The notes under the pieces: model-generated
Told to the model about the DNA's origin: nothing
The model's input: only the letters and a program-made list of their open reading frames with translations
Databases searched by the model: none
Translations under genes and position numbers: made by a program
Origin: Defluviitaleaceae bacterium
Lineage (GTDB): Bacteria > Bacillota > Clostridia > Lachnospirales > UBA5962
Length of the DNA: 16,934 nucleotides
Direction: 5' to 3'
NCBI GenBank assembly: GCA_009780765.1
Contig: WQZK01000016.1
Location: 1 to 16,934 of the forward strand
Shown here: positions 1 through 6,446 of the stretch, piece by piece
Position numbering within the stretch: position 1 is the stretch's first letter
Layout: each line of letters opens with the position of its first letter

Positions 1-432
1 CACTCCACCATTGTTTATAATTGTTTTAGCCGAGCCGATATTATTTTTATCGCAAGTTATCAAAGCCCTTTCAATACCTAATTCTTTAGCAATAGGCAAA
101 GCCATTTCAAGCATTTTTGTGGCATAGCCCTTCTGCCTTTCAGATGGCCTAATCCCGTAACCAATATGTCCGCCCCTTCTTAGAAGTGTCTTATTAAGCT
201 TATACCTAATATTAACATCACCAAAAATCTTGCCCGCATCATCAACTAAAAAGTATGTGCTTGCCTTAACTAACCCAGAACCTGGCTCGGTTTCAAAACG
301 ATGTACTATTTCAAGCCATTCTTCATAAGATTTGCTAAATGGCGGAAATATAGATTCATCGCCATCGCCACTTTCTTTTATATAATCTAAAACCGCCTCT
401 TTCATAGAAAACGTAGGTTTAACCAGCTTCAT
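1..432 (-). CDS. GNAT-family N-acetyltransferase, 3' end cut by window edge
   Basis: Only the first 144 codons are present; the gene runs off the left edge. The protein starts MKLVKPTFSMKE and carries the acetyl-CoA-binding signature GYGIRPSERQKGYATKML (R/Q-x-x-G-x-G/A type) followed by ITCDKNNIGSAKTIINNGG, as in the COG3981-like predicted acetyltransferases. Such enzymes move an acetyl group from acetyl-CoA to an amine; the substrate here is unknown. The start at 432 is preceded by GAGGTGAG, a good ribosome binding site. It is a tandem paralogue of the gene at 604-1119. The two share the start sequence, and the acetyl-CoA-binding part is about 95% identical in DNA, while the N-terminal half has diverged and is shorter here (a gap after about residue 24). 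It is probably co-transcribed with the upstream copy through the structured spacer. Confidence 0.88.
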   Translation of the reverse strand, partial: MKLVKPTFSMKEAVLDYIKESGDGDESIFPPFSKSYEEWLEIVHRFETEPGSGLVKASTYFLVDDAGKIFGDVNIRYKLNKTLLRRGGHIGYGIRPSERQKGYATKMLEMALPIAKELGIERALITCDKNNIGSAKTIINNGGV

Positions 433-454
433 GCTTCTCACCTCACAAGCGTTG

Positions 455-616
455 TTATTACTCCTGCACTAAACAGTAGACAAAAATTTGCTAAGGATTT
501 TTGTACCAGACATAGGAAGCGACGACGCATGTCCGAAGACACGCTAGGAGGAGCTAAAGACGGCATGGTGCAAAAAGACCGCAAAGTTTGTCTGATGTTT
601 AGTTCAGGGGGAATAA
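455..616 (-). repeat. Inverted-repeat (MITE-like or REP-like) element between the two GNAT genes
   Basis: The spacer between the acetyltransferase paralogues is one imperfect palindrome. The left arm (455-491, with ACTAAACA at 468-475) matches the reverse complement of the right arm (581-616, with TGTTTAGT at 596-603) at most positions. Pairing continues inward through TTTTTGTACCA (498-508) against TGGTGCAAAAA (566-576). The centre holds its own hairpin at 527-544, which on the minus-strand RNA is GC(G/A)TGTC closed by a UUCG tetraloop; this fits an element that folds as RNA in the gene direction. It contains no transposase. The right arm includes the TGA stop (604-606) of the upstream gene. 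It could be a mobile miniature element, a dispersed repeat or an mRNA-stability structure. One copy is seen in this window. Confidence 0.7.
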
Positions 617-1119
617 ATCCAATATCTTTGCGTAATTTTGCCATCCACTTCTATTTCATTTTCCAAAACTCCGCTATTATTTATAATCGTTTTTGCTGAA
701 GCCACATTATCTTTATCACAAGTTATCAAAGCTCTTTCAATACCTAATTCTTTAGCAATAGGCAAAGCCATTTCAAGCATTTTAGTGGCATACCCCTTCT
801 GCCTTTCAGATGGCCTAATTCCATACCCAATATGTCCGCCAACTTTTTTTAGATATTCGTTAAGCTCGTGCCTAATATTAATAGCCCCTAAAACCCTGTC
901 AGAATCGTCAACCAAAAGATACGTGCTCGCAGGAACTAAGCCAGAATCTGGCTCAGTTTCAAAGCGATATGTCATATCAAGCCATTCTTCGTAAGATTTT
1001 CCGAAAAGGCACACAGCATATGGAGTAACATTTTTTTCGCTCCCATGCTCATCAACACATTCTTTTAAGTAATCTAAAAATTCCTCTTTCATGGAAATCG
1101 TTGGTTTTACTAGCTTCAT
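604..1119 (-). CDS. GNAT-family N-acetyltransferase (COG3981-like)
   Basis: A complete 171-residue acetyltransferase of the GNAT fold. The acetyl-CoA loop is GYGIRPSERQKGYATKML (about residues 98-115), followed by ITCDKDNVASAKTI and a C-terminal QRYWIYSP, all typical of the uncharacterised COG3981-type family. The substrate cannot be told from sequence. I chose the start at 1119: it gives MKLV, identical to the paralogue's start, sits 1 base after the TGA of the HD-domain gene, and has GGGGAAG about 5 bases upstream. The alternative start at 1137 (MNGEDD...) would overlap the upstream gene and lacks a better binding site. It is translationally coupled to the HD-domain gene. The stop codon lies inside the inverted-repeat element that follows. 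Confidence 0.9.
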   Translation of the reverse strand: MKLVKPTISMKEEFLDYLKECVDEHGSEKNVTPYAVCLFGKSYEEWLDMTYRFETEPDSGLVPASTYLLVDDSDRVLGAINIRHELNEYLKKVGGHIGYGIRPSERQKGYATKMLEMALPIAKELGIERALITCDKDNVASAKTIINNSGVLENEIEVDGKITQRYWIYSP

Positions 1120-1120
1120 A

Positions 1121-1723
1121 TCATCTTCCCCATTCATAATTCTCGTTAAGCTCTAAAAACAAGGCATTATAGAAATCTTCTGCACTTTTTTGCCGCTTCA
1201 ATGCAATTTCTTTGGCTTTCTCTGTAAAAAACAAATCGTAAACCTTCTTTAGCTTATAATTATATTCCTTAAAAAATTCTGAAAGTTCTAAACCCTCTTG
1301 ACCTTGATATACAAGGGTTCTCGCTACTCCAATAGCACCAGCCGCCTCCAGCTTATCAGAGTCAAACAGAATTTTCGCTTCGATACTTTCAGGCATATTA
1401 TCACCCCTGTACCTATGCGAAGAAATACACTCTTTTACATGCAATGCCTTACTTTTTCCCCAATTATTTGCCAAAAGAAAATTATATGCCATTTCGCCAC
1501 CTAGCTCTGCATGACAAATTTTAGGATTTTCGGCTTGCTCGCCCCTTGCTATATCGTGAAGCAAACATGCTGCAATTAATACATCTAAATCAACATCCCC
1601 AAAAGATTTTGCTATAAATATTGCAGAATTTAAAACTCTGTACATATGGTTTTTGTCATGTGCACTATCCTTCGCTTGCTCCAACATATAGTTTTCAAGC
1701 ACTTCAAAGTCTTTTTTAGTCAT
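1121..1723 (-). CDS. HD-domain phosphohydrolase (YpgQ/YedJ-like)
   Basis: A 200-residue protein of the HD superfamily of metal-dependent phosphohydrolases. The metal-binding set is visible in order: H22 and H26 in HDKNH, the HD pair H56-D57 in LLHDIARG, H103 in SSHRYRG, and D121/D123 in FDSDKLEAAGAIGVART. The HDKNH start and the FDSDKLEA..G segment resemble the stand-alone HD proteins YpgQ (Bacillus) and YedJ (E. coli), which act on nucleotides or pyrophosphate. That assignment is inference from motif order and length. Start 1723 is preceded by AAGGTGAAG at about 8 bases. It is the first gene of a short minus-strand operon with the GNAT genes; its stop TGA is 1 base before the next start. No specific link between acetylation and this hydrolase is known to me. 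Confidence 0.85.
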   Translation of the reverse strand: MTKKDFEVLENYMLEQAKDSAHDKNHMYRVLNSAIFIAKSFGDVDLDVLIAACLLHDIARGEQAENPKICHAELGGEMAYNFLLANNWGKSKALHVKECISSHRYRGDNMPESIEAKILFDSDKLEAAGAIGVARTLVYQGQEGLELSEFFKEYNYKLKKVYDLFFTEKAKEIALKRQKSAEDFYNALFLELNENYEWGR

Positions 1724-1746
1724 CTACGTACTTCACCTTTTTCATT

Positions 1747-1868
1747 TTTTTGCGTTTGCATGGATTGCTCCTCGCACGAAGTTCGTGGATTCCACAACGA
1801 CAGTGCCCTCGCAATTACGATAGATAGTTGCTACAAAACCCTTAAAAATCAGGTTTTTTGCTACTATC
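1747..1868. repeat. Palindromic intergenic repeat (CGxnATTGCGAGG...GCAATCC type)
   Basis: The 263-base gap between the HD gene and the next gene upstream (1724-1986) holds no ORF I trust. It contains a repeat-like block. On the minus strand it reads CGTAATTGCGAGGG at 1807-1820, ending in GAGGAGCAATCCA near 1760-1772, and it encloses a perfect palindrome CACGAAGTTCGTG at 1775-1787. This pattern (CGTxATTGCGAGG ... AGCAATCC) recalls a repeat widely scattered in unrelated bacterial genomes; that comparison is from memory. Next to it, at 1823-1868, is a further imperfect stem-loop with arms GATAGT/ACTATC and AAAACC/GGTTTT. The block lies in the likely leader of the HD-GNAT transcript. Confidence 0.55.
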
Positions 1869-1885
1869 CACCATTCCACAATACT

Positions 1886-1894
1886 AGTATAACA
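1886..1894 (-). promoter_or_regulatory. Possible extended -10 promoter for the HD-GNAT operon
   Basis: On the minus strand TGTTATACT forms an extended -10 element (TGn followed by TATACT, with TATACT at 1886-1891). No good -35 hexamer stands 16-18 bases upstream; the best is GACTTT or ACTTTT. If used, transcription would begin near 1879 and run through the palindromic repeat before the HD gene. This is a weak call from one box only. Confidence 0.35.
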
Positions 1895-1986
1895 CAAAAG
1901 TTACCCTCAAAAGTCTCAAATTTGTTTCAAATGATAAACAAAACCTATAACACATGCTGTAAGTGTGTAAATAACACTACTAACGC

Positions 1987-2415
1987 TTATTTGGCGTAAT
2001 TAATTTTATCAACTTCCACAGTATACGGCTCAAGCTGAGTAACATTGCTTGGGCAACCGCAATCTTCATCTTCTAAAATCGTTATTTCATCTTTGATGTC
2101 AGCTAAGAGCATCCCGCTTAATTTTGCAGACCTCTTAAGCTCGTCGAATGTATCGTAGTTCAAACCGCTTTCCCACGGACGCTTGCAGTCATCGCTAACG
2201 AAAAAAACAGTGTCAAAGAAAACGTTTTTTCGCTTATTATAATCGCTTGCAATTCCAATACGATATATATTATCATTGTACGATATTTTCAAGTTCAGTA
2301 CAGGTGCATCAATATCAAGGAGGCTCTGTATGAGTTCGAAAATCACTGACACAGGAACGATTGCTACTTTTATAGTTTTTTGCTTTTTCCAAAACAAACC
2401 TTTCCACCTACTCAT
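1987..2415 (-). CDS. Hypothetical protein, function unknown
   Basis: I do not recognise this protein. From the ATG at 2415 it has 142 residues (MSRWKGLFWKKQ...). It begins with a basic patch, then has a mixed hydrophobic/charged domain with VAIVPVSVIFELIQSLLD, which looks like a buried strand and helix rather than a transmembrane segment. It also has NVFFDTVFFVSDD and an acidic, Cys-containing stretch ILEDEDCGCPS near the C-terminus. No signal peptide is obvious. An in-frame TTG at 2442 and a GTG at 2433 would extend it by 9 and 6 residues; none of the starts has a convincing ribosome binding site, so the start is uncertain. It stands alone between nrdJ and the HD gene on the same strand, with 144 bases separating it from nrdJ. 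Low expression or a spurious start cannot be excluded. Confidence 0.6.
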   Translation of the reverse strand: MSRWKGLFWKKQKTIKVAIVPVSVIFELIQSLLDIDAPVLNLKISYNDNIYRIGIASDYNKRKNVFFDTVFFVSDDCKRPWESGLNYDTFDELKRSAKLSGMLLADIKDEITILEDEDCGCPSNVTQLEPYTVEVDKINYAK

Positions 2416-2509
2416 TATATAAATTTTGTTCACATCCCGCAATAGTTGCAGTGCATAAGATGTGCTCTTTGCGTTATTGACTAAGCAATGGTTTGTTCAG
2501 CAAGCTCTA

Positions 2510-2540
2510 TGCATTATTTCTACCGTTAGAAAATGATACA
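2510..2540. repeat. Imperfect hairpin downstream of nrdJ
   Basis: The arms TGCATTATTTCTA and TTAGAAAATGATACA can pair across a CCG loop, with two mismatches and one bulge. It lies about 20 bases past the nrdJ stop codon. It lacks a U-run in either direction, so it is not a standard intrinsic terminator; it may protect the 3' end of the transcript. Confidence 0.35.
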
Positions 2541-2559
2541 CTAGTTAAAAAGCGTGTAC

Positions 2560-5463
2560 TTAGCTACAACCCGTAGTCGAGCCGCACTCTGTACAAACTT
2601 TACATGTACCATTTCTCACCAATTTAGGCGACTGACATGTATGGCACACTTCCCCATGAATAAAGTCATTTTCTGTATAGTTTTTGCTCATAATTTCTCT
2701 AACCATTTCGGCACCTTCTGGTTTAACTTGGCAATATGTGTAATCTCCAAGCTCTATATCAATAATCTTGCTAATTAAATCTGAAATAGAATCAACAGAT
2801 TTGATATAAGGATGCCCCGTTACAAAGCCCGATGGCTCGTACTTTTGCCCTCTAAACATTCTAGCAATATCATGTGCCGAAACGCCGTATTGCAGCATTT
2901 CTGAGAGCATTGTCGAAACACTATCAAGAAGCCCTTTCGTTAAAGACCCCTGCCTGCCGCTTGAAACATAAATTTCGCCTAGCCTGCCGTCTTCATAAAA
3001 AGATGTTGTAATATATAGCTTTAATCCGTTTATAGCCGCTTCATGAACGCGTGCGGTTCTAATGCCCTGCGGCTTAACTCTTAAAGGTTTGCCTGAAAAG
3101 CTGCCTCTTTTAGCCATATCTAAAAGCTGGTGATAGCCATAGCTTTCAAGTTTTTTGCTGTCAGTTGCATCCTCCGCTGTTGTGTTAAGCGGCTGACTTG
3201 CTTTACATCCATCACGATATAACGCAATTGCCTTAACACCAAGCTCCCAAGCCATGTAATATATATCTTTAATTTCTTCAACCGTTGCTTCTCTAGGCAA
3301 ATTAACTGTTTTAGAAATGGCACCAGTAACATGCGGCGTTAGTGCAGCCATCATTTTAACATGGGCCGCAGGTGAGATAAATCTTTCACCCGAACCGCAT
3401 TTGTTAGCCGTGTCAAAAACAGGATAATGCTCCTCTTTTAAGAATGGTGCACCCTCAATTTTGCCATCGTTATTTTCTTTATCCAGCACATAACCAAGAA
3501 TTGAACTAATTTCTTCAACATTGTATCCAAGTTTTTTTAAGGATGACTCTATCGCAGGGTTCACAATCTCCATAAATCCGCCGCCAACAAGCTTTTTGTA
3601 GGCAATGTGTGAAAAGTATGGCTCTGATGAAGTTGTCGAACAGTCCATCGCAAAAGCAATTGTGCCAGTTGGTGCTAAAACCGAAACTTGAGCATTTCTA
3701 AAGCCATGTTTTTCGCCCGATTTAATAGTTTCCGCCCAAATTTCTTTCAAACTTTCAGAAAGGCACGAAAGATTTAAGAAATTTAAAATGCCGTGGTCTA
3801 TTTCTACAGGAGTGTAACTTAATCCCTCGTAATAAGTGTCATTTTCGTCGTACGATGCAACTCTTGCGTGATTTCTGATAACTTTGTTCATATGCTCTTT
3901 ATTTATTAAGTAGCGGTCAAAAGCACCGATTTTTTCAGCCATCAAACTAGATGTGTAGTAAGAATATCCCGTCATCACGCTTGTAAGTGCTGCACCTAGG
4001 TTTCTCGCCTCTTCCGAGTCGTATGGTAAGCCCATAAGCATAAACAACATACCGATGTTTGTAAGCCCAAGCCCTGTTGTCCTGAATAAATAAGATTTTC
4101 TTGCTATGTCTTTCGTTGGAAACTGCCCAAAATGTATAGTTGCCTCCAAAACAGTTTGTATCATGAAGATCGAATGTTTGTAACTTTCTATATCAAACTT
4201 GCCACTTTCTTCGTCATAAAACTTAACAACGTTGATGCTTGCAAGATTACAAGCCGTATCATCCAAAAACATATACTCAGAACAAGGATTTGAAGCATTT
4301 ATGCGGTTATGCGGTGCGTTTACTTTGCCATCTTCACCGCTTGGGCAAGTGTGCCATGCGTTTATAATATCATCATACTGCACGCCAGGGTCGCCACATC
4401 TGTGAGCAGCTTTTCCTAATTCATCCCACAATTCTGAAACCGACACAAACGAATTAACACTTTTGTCAACTCTGCCCGTAACACCCCATTTTGCCCCATT
4501 TTCGTCAAGCTTTTTCATGAAGCTATCAGGTATTCTAACAGAGTTGTTTGCGTTTTGCCCGCTAACTGTGTCATAAGCATCACCATCTATCGAAGTATTG
4601 TAACCCATTTTGCCAAGAGCTTCAACCTTGTCTTCTTCAATCGATTTCCATTTTATGTAGTTTAATATTTCTGGATGGTCTAGACCTAATATGTTCATTT
4701 TAGCGGCTCTTCTTGTTGTTCCGCCAGATTTAATTGCACCTGCATTTCTATCAGATACTTTTAAGAAGCTTAAAAGCCCTGAAGATTTGCCGCCACCAGA
4801 TAAAGACTCGCTTTCAGCCCTAATTGCTGACCAGTTCGTTCCAACGCCTGAGCCGTATTTGAATAATAAAGTTTCAGTTGTTAACTGGTCTGTTAAAGAT
4901 TTTTCGCCAATCAAAGAATCTTTAACGCTTATTATAAAACAAGCTGAACCCTGCGTTCTTGTGAAAGAATCTTCCGCCACGGTAACTTGCCCTGTTTTTT
5001 CGTCAAAATAATAATGCCCATTAGAAGAGCCGGCAATACCATAAGCATGCTTAAGCCCTGTGTTAAACCACTGTGGGCTGTTTGGTGCCCAAATTTGTGC
5101 AAGCATCATGTAGCAAAGCTCATCATAAACAATTTCTTTTTGCTCTTCTGAAATAAGGCCCGAATCAAGCATAGATAACACCCAAAAATTAACCATTCTA
5201 TGAACAATCTGTTTCATAGAAAACTCATAACCACGCTCGTTATTAACACCTTTTTTTCTAAAATACTTACTTGCAATTATATCACACGCCGATTGCGAAT
5301 AATCCTCAGGAAACTCTAAACCTTTCATATCCGTCAAAACTTTACCTGTAGAATAGCTTTTTAAAACTACATCTACCTTTTTCCACTTAAAAAGATCAAA
5401 AACTGATTTACCTTTTTCCAAATTTTTTGTGTAATGCCTTTTAATGTTTTTGTCTAATTCCAT
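2560..5463 (-). CDS. nrdJ: Adenosylcobalamin-dependent (class II) ribonucleotide reductase
   Basis: A 967-residue enzyme that reduces ribonucleotides to deoxyribonucleotides using coenzyme B12 to generate the radical, with no need for oxygen. Visible features: QGSACFI with the first redox cysteine C175; NASNPCSE with the thiyl-radical cysteine C394 and general base E396; the partner cysteine C405 in DDTACNLAS; the phosphate-binding loop LAPTGTIAFAMDCST (596-610); and a C-terminal cysteine-rich tail C940-x2-C943 ... C954-x2-C957-x2-C960 ... C966 that would bind zinc and/or recycle the active-site disulfide. Length and tail match the long NrdJ form. Residue roles are by analogy with known class II enzymes. 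The start is supported by GAGGGAG 8 bases upstream. The gene is monocistronic, with its own promoter, a NrdR-like operator and a structured leader. No B12 riboswitch is visible. Confidence 0.97.
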   Translation of the reverse strand: MELDKNIKRHYTKNLEKGKSVFDLFKWKKVDVVLKSYSTGKVLTDMKGLEFPEDYSQSACDIIASKYFRKKGVNNERGYEFSMKQIVHRMVNFWVLSMLDSGLISEEQKEIVYDELCYMMLAQIWAPNSPQWFNTGLKHAYGIAGSSNGHYYFDEKTGQVTVAEDSFTRTQGSACFIISVKDSLIGEKSLTDQLTTETLLFKYGSGVGTNWSAIRAESESLSGGGKSSGLLSFLKVSDRNAGAIKSGGTTRRAAKMNILGLDHPEILNYIKWKSIEEDKVEALGKMGYNTSIDGDAYDTVSGQNANNSVRIPDSFMKKLDENGAKWGVTGRVDKSVNSFVSVSELWDELGKAAHRCGDPGVQYDDIINAWHTCPSGEDGKVNAPHNRINASNPCSEYMFLDDTACNLASINVVKFYDEESGKFDIESYKHSIFMIQTVLEATIHFGQFPTKDIARKSYLFRTTGLGLTNIGMLFMLMGLPYDSEEARNLGAALTSVMTGYSYYTSSLMAEKIGAFDRYLINKEHMNKVIRNHARVASYDENDTYYEGLSYTPVEIDHGILNFLNLSCLSESLKEIWAETIKSGEKHGFRNAQVSVLAPTGTIAFAMDCSTTSSEPYFSHIAYKKLVGGGFMEIVNPAIESSLKKLGYNVEEISSILGYVLDKENNDGKIEGAPFLKEEHYPVFDTANKCGSGERFISPAAHVKMMAALTPHVTGAISKTVNLPREATVEEIKDIYYMAWELGVKAIALYRDGCKASQPLNTTAEDATDSKKLESYGYHQLLDMAKRGSFSGKPLRVKPQGIRTARVHEAAINGLKLYITTSFYEDGRLGEIYVSSGRQGSLTKGLLDSVSTMLSEMLQYGVSAHDIARMFRGQKYEPSGFVTGHPYIKSVDSISDLISKIIDIELGDYTYCQVKPEGAEMVREIMSKNYTENDFIHGEVCHTCQSPKLVRNGTCKVCTECGSTTGCS

Positions 5464-5493
5464 TTTTATTACTCCCTCTCGAATATTCTAGCA

Positions 5494-5617
5494 AATTCAG
5501 TCGAAGCGACTGAATTCCCCTCTCTACTCGTTCTTTTGTATGCACAAAAGCACTCGTGCCGAGGGATTCGTCAAATTTAGAACGCTCTATCAAGCAAGCT
5601 CGATAGACCATTCTAAA
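5494..5617 (-). ncRNA. Structured nrdJ 5' leader with three hairpins
   Basis: The predicted nrdJ leader (about 175 nt) contains three stem-loops. The one nearest the gene is a perfect 10-bp stem, AATTCAGTCG/CGACTGAATT, with a 3-base loop (5494-5516). The middle one is CTTTTGT/ACAAAAG with a 4-base loop (5533-5550). The distal one pairs 5576-5591 with 5602-5617 (arms ending in TTTAGAA and CTCTATC) with two mismatches. Flanking GAATTCCCCTC (5513-5523) and GAGGGATTC (5561-5569) could add an outer stem around the middle hairpin. It resembles no riboswitch I know and has no B12 box. It may be a dispersed repeat cluster or a regulatory leader. No reading frame in it is convincing. Confidence 0.5.
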
Positions 5618-5624
5618 CTTAACT

Positions 5625-5650
5625 CACTATATAATACACTATATATTGTA
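5625..5650 (-). promoter_or_regulatory. NrdR-box-like operator overlapping the nrdJ -10 region
   Basis: TACACTATATATTGTA at 5635-5650 is a near-perfect 16-bp palindrome (14 of 16 positions symmetric). It fits the NrdR-box pattern as I know it, ACAC(A/T)ATATAT(A/T)GTGT. A second, poorer copy (CACTATATAATACA, 5625-5638) follows 12 bp downstream. NrdR is the ATP-cone repressor of ribonucleotide reductase genes, and its boxes usually overlap the promoter, as here, where the palindrome includes the -10 hexamer. The 12-bp step between the copies is shorter than the usual two-to-three-turn spacing, so the second copy may not be functional. The nrdR gene itself is not in this window. Confidence 0.65.
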
Positions 5651-5672
5651 CCATCTTTAAAAATAATGTCAA
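5645..5672 (-). promoter_or_regulatory. Sigma-A promoter of nrdJ
   Basis: The minus strand has a perfect -35 box TTGACA (5667-5672) and a -10 box TACAAT (5645-5650), separated by 16 bases. Transcription would start near 5637-5638, giving a leader of about 175 nt before nrdJ. The -10 box lies inside the NrdR-box-like palindrome. Confidence 0.75.
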
Positions 5673-5710
5673 TATGTTGTGGTAAAATTAATTAAATATT
5701 TTTAAAGATA

Positions 5711-5748
5711 AACAAAAAAACCAGTTCAATTATAACTTGAACTGGTTT
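5711..5748 (-). terminator. Intrinsic terminator of the MerR-ABC operon
   Basis: A perfect 12-bp stem, AAACCAGTTCAA (5718-5729) with TTGAACTGGTTT (5737-5748), has a 7-base loop and is followed on the minus strand by a run of T (5714-5720). It begins 14 bases after the permease stop codon and separates this operon from the nrdJ promoter. Confidence 0.9.
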
Positions 5749-5762
5749 TACAAGAACGCGTT

Positions 5763-6446
5763 TTAATCTCTTTTTTTACCATATGCAAACATAAAAACTA
5801 TCATAAGTACAGCAATGTTTACCAAAATAACTATAAGTCGTCTAGTTATGTTATCAAAGTCGTCAAATATAAAATTTTGAGTATAGAAAATACTAAAAAT
5901 CCGCCTTACTCGTTCATTAAACATACCAATCATAGGCCCAAAACCTAAAAACATACCTACTGCCGTTCCGATAGAAGTGGCAGCCTGCCCATTTTTAGAT
6001 AATAACCCTATAATCGCCCCTAAAAGTGTTGATGCAACCCCGCCAAGCATTAGTGAAGCCAATATAATTAATCTCTGAGAAAGTAATAGCTCTGGCATCA
6101 TTGCCGTAAACATGCCTCCTATAAGTAACGCACAAAGCATATATACCCCCGAAATCCCCATCAAATACTGGTGCGATTTAACGCCCGACATCATCAAAAA
6201 CCTTAGCGAATTATTATCCCTATCTTCAGCTATCGCTACAGCAGGCGAACTTATTAAAGTCATACCTATAAACATGCTTGCAAACATGCTTATAAAAAAT
6301 TCATCCGACATGCCTTCCATCTCAACACCCACAAATCTCGTCATTATAAATGCCATACCCGGAAACACAAAAAATTGAACCAAAACAGCCATGTTCTTAA
6401 AGGTGTCTTGTAATTGTTTGATAAAAATTGCTACTGTGCTTCTCAT
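5763..6446 (-). CDS. ABC-2 type transporter permease
   Basis: A 227-residue membrane protein with about six hydrophobic segments (roughly residues 18-38, 50-70, 95-116, 124-150, 157-176 and 203-223). The segment AEDRDNNSLRFLMMSGVKS (73-91) between helices is the conserved loop of ABC-2 permeases (E-x-R-x-x-G/N-S/T-L ...) that contacts the ATPase. It is at the small end of the family, so it probably works as a homodimer with the ATPase next door. Its ATG overlaps the TAA of the ATPase gene by one base (TAATG), so translation is coupled. The context (MerR/TipAS regulator, drug-type ATPase) suggests export of an antibiotic or other toxic compound; the substrate is unknown. It is the last gene before a clear terminator. 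Confidence 0.88.
   Translation of the reverse strand: MRSTVAIFIKQLQDTFKNMAVLVQFFVFPGMAFIMTRFVGVEMEGMSDEFFISMFASMFIGMTLISSPAVAIAEDRDNNSLRFLMMSGVKSHQYLMGISGVYMLCALLIGGMFTAMMPELLLSQRLIILASLMLGGVASTLLGAIIGLLSKNGQAATSIGTAVGMFLGFGPMIGMFNERVRRIFSIFYTQNFIFDDFDNITRRLIVILVNIAVLMIVFMFAYGKKRD

Noticed and set aside
455..616. Remnant of an insertion sequence with transposase
   Set aside because: There is no transposase fragment, and I could not identify clear target-site duplications, so only a repeat element is claimed.
438..644. A 68-residue minus-strand ORF covering the inverted-repeat element
   Set aside because: It lies on the palindrome and overlaps the end of a real gene; the protein has no domain-like pattern and no ribosome binding site.
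638..994. Plus-strand 118-residue ORF
   Set aside because: It is the antisense shadow of the GNAT acetyltransferase gene; the same applies to plus-strand frames within nrdJ (2554-2778, 4691-5011) and der (12103-12621).
1646..1999. Plus-strand 117-residue ORF
   Set aside because: It runs through the start of the HD gene and the palindromic repeat, with many Cys/Ser/Phe residues of the kind seen in chance frames.
1987..2559. Toxin-antitoxin or immunity pair around the orphan protein
   Set aside because: Only one ORF is present, with no partner gene or recognised toxin motif.
5464..5760. Cobalamin riboswitch ahead of the B12-dependent reductase
   Set aside because: I looked for the B12-box core (GCCACTG on the minus strand) and found none; the hairpins there do not match the known aptamer layout.
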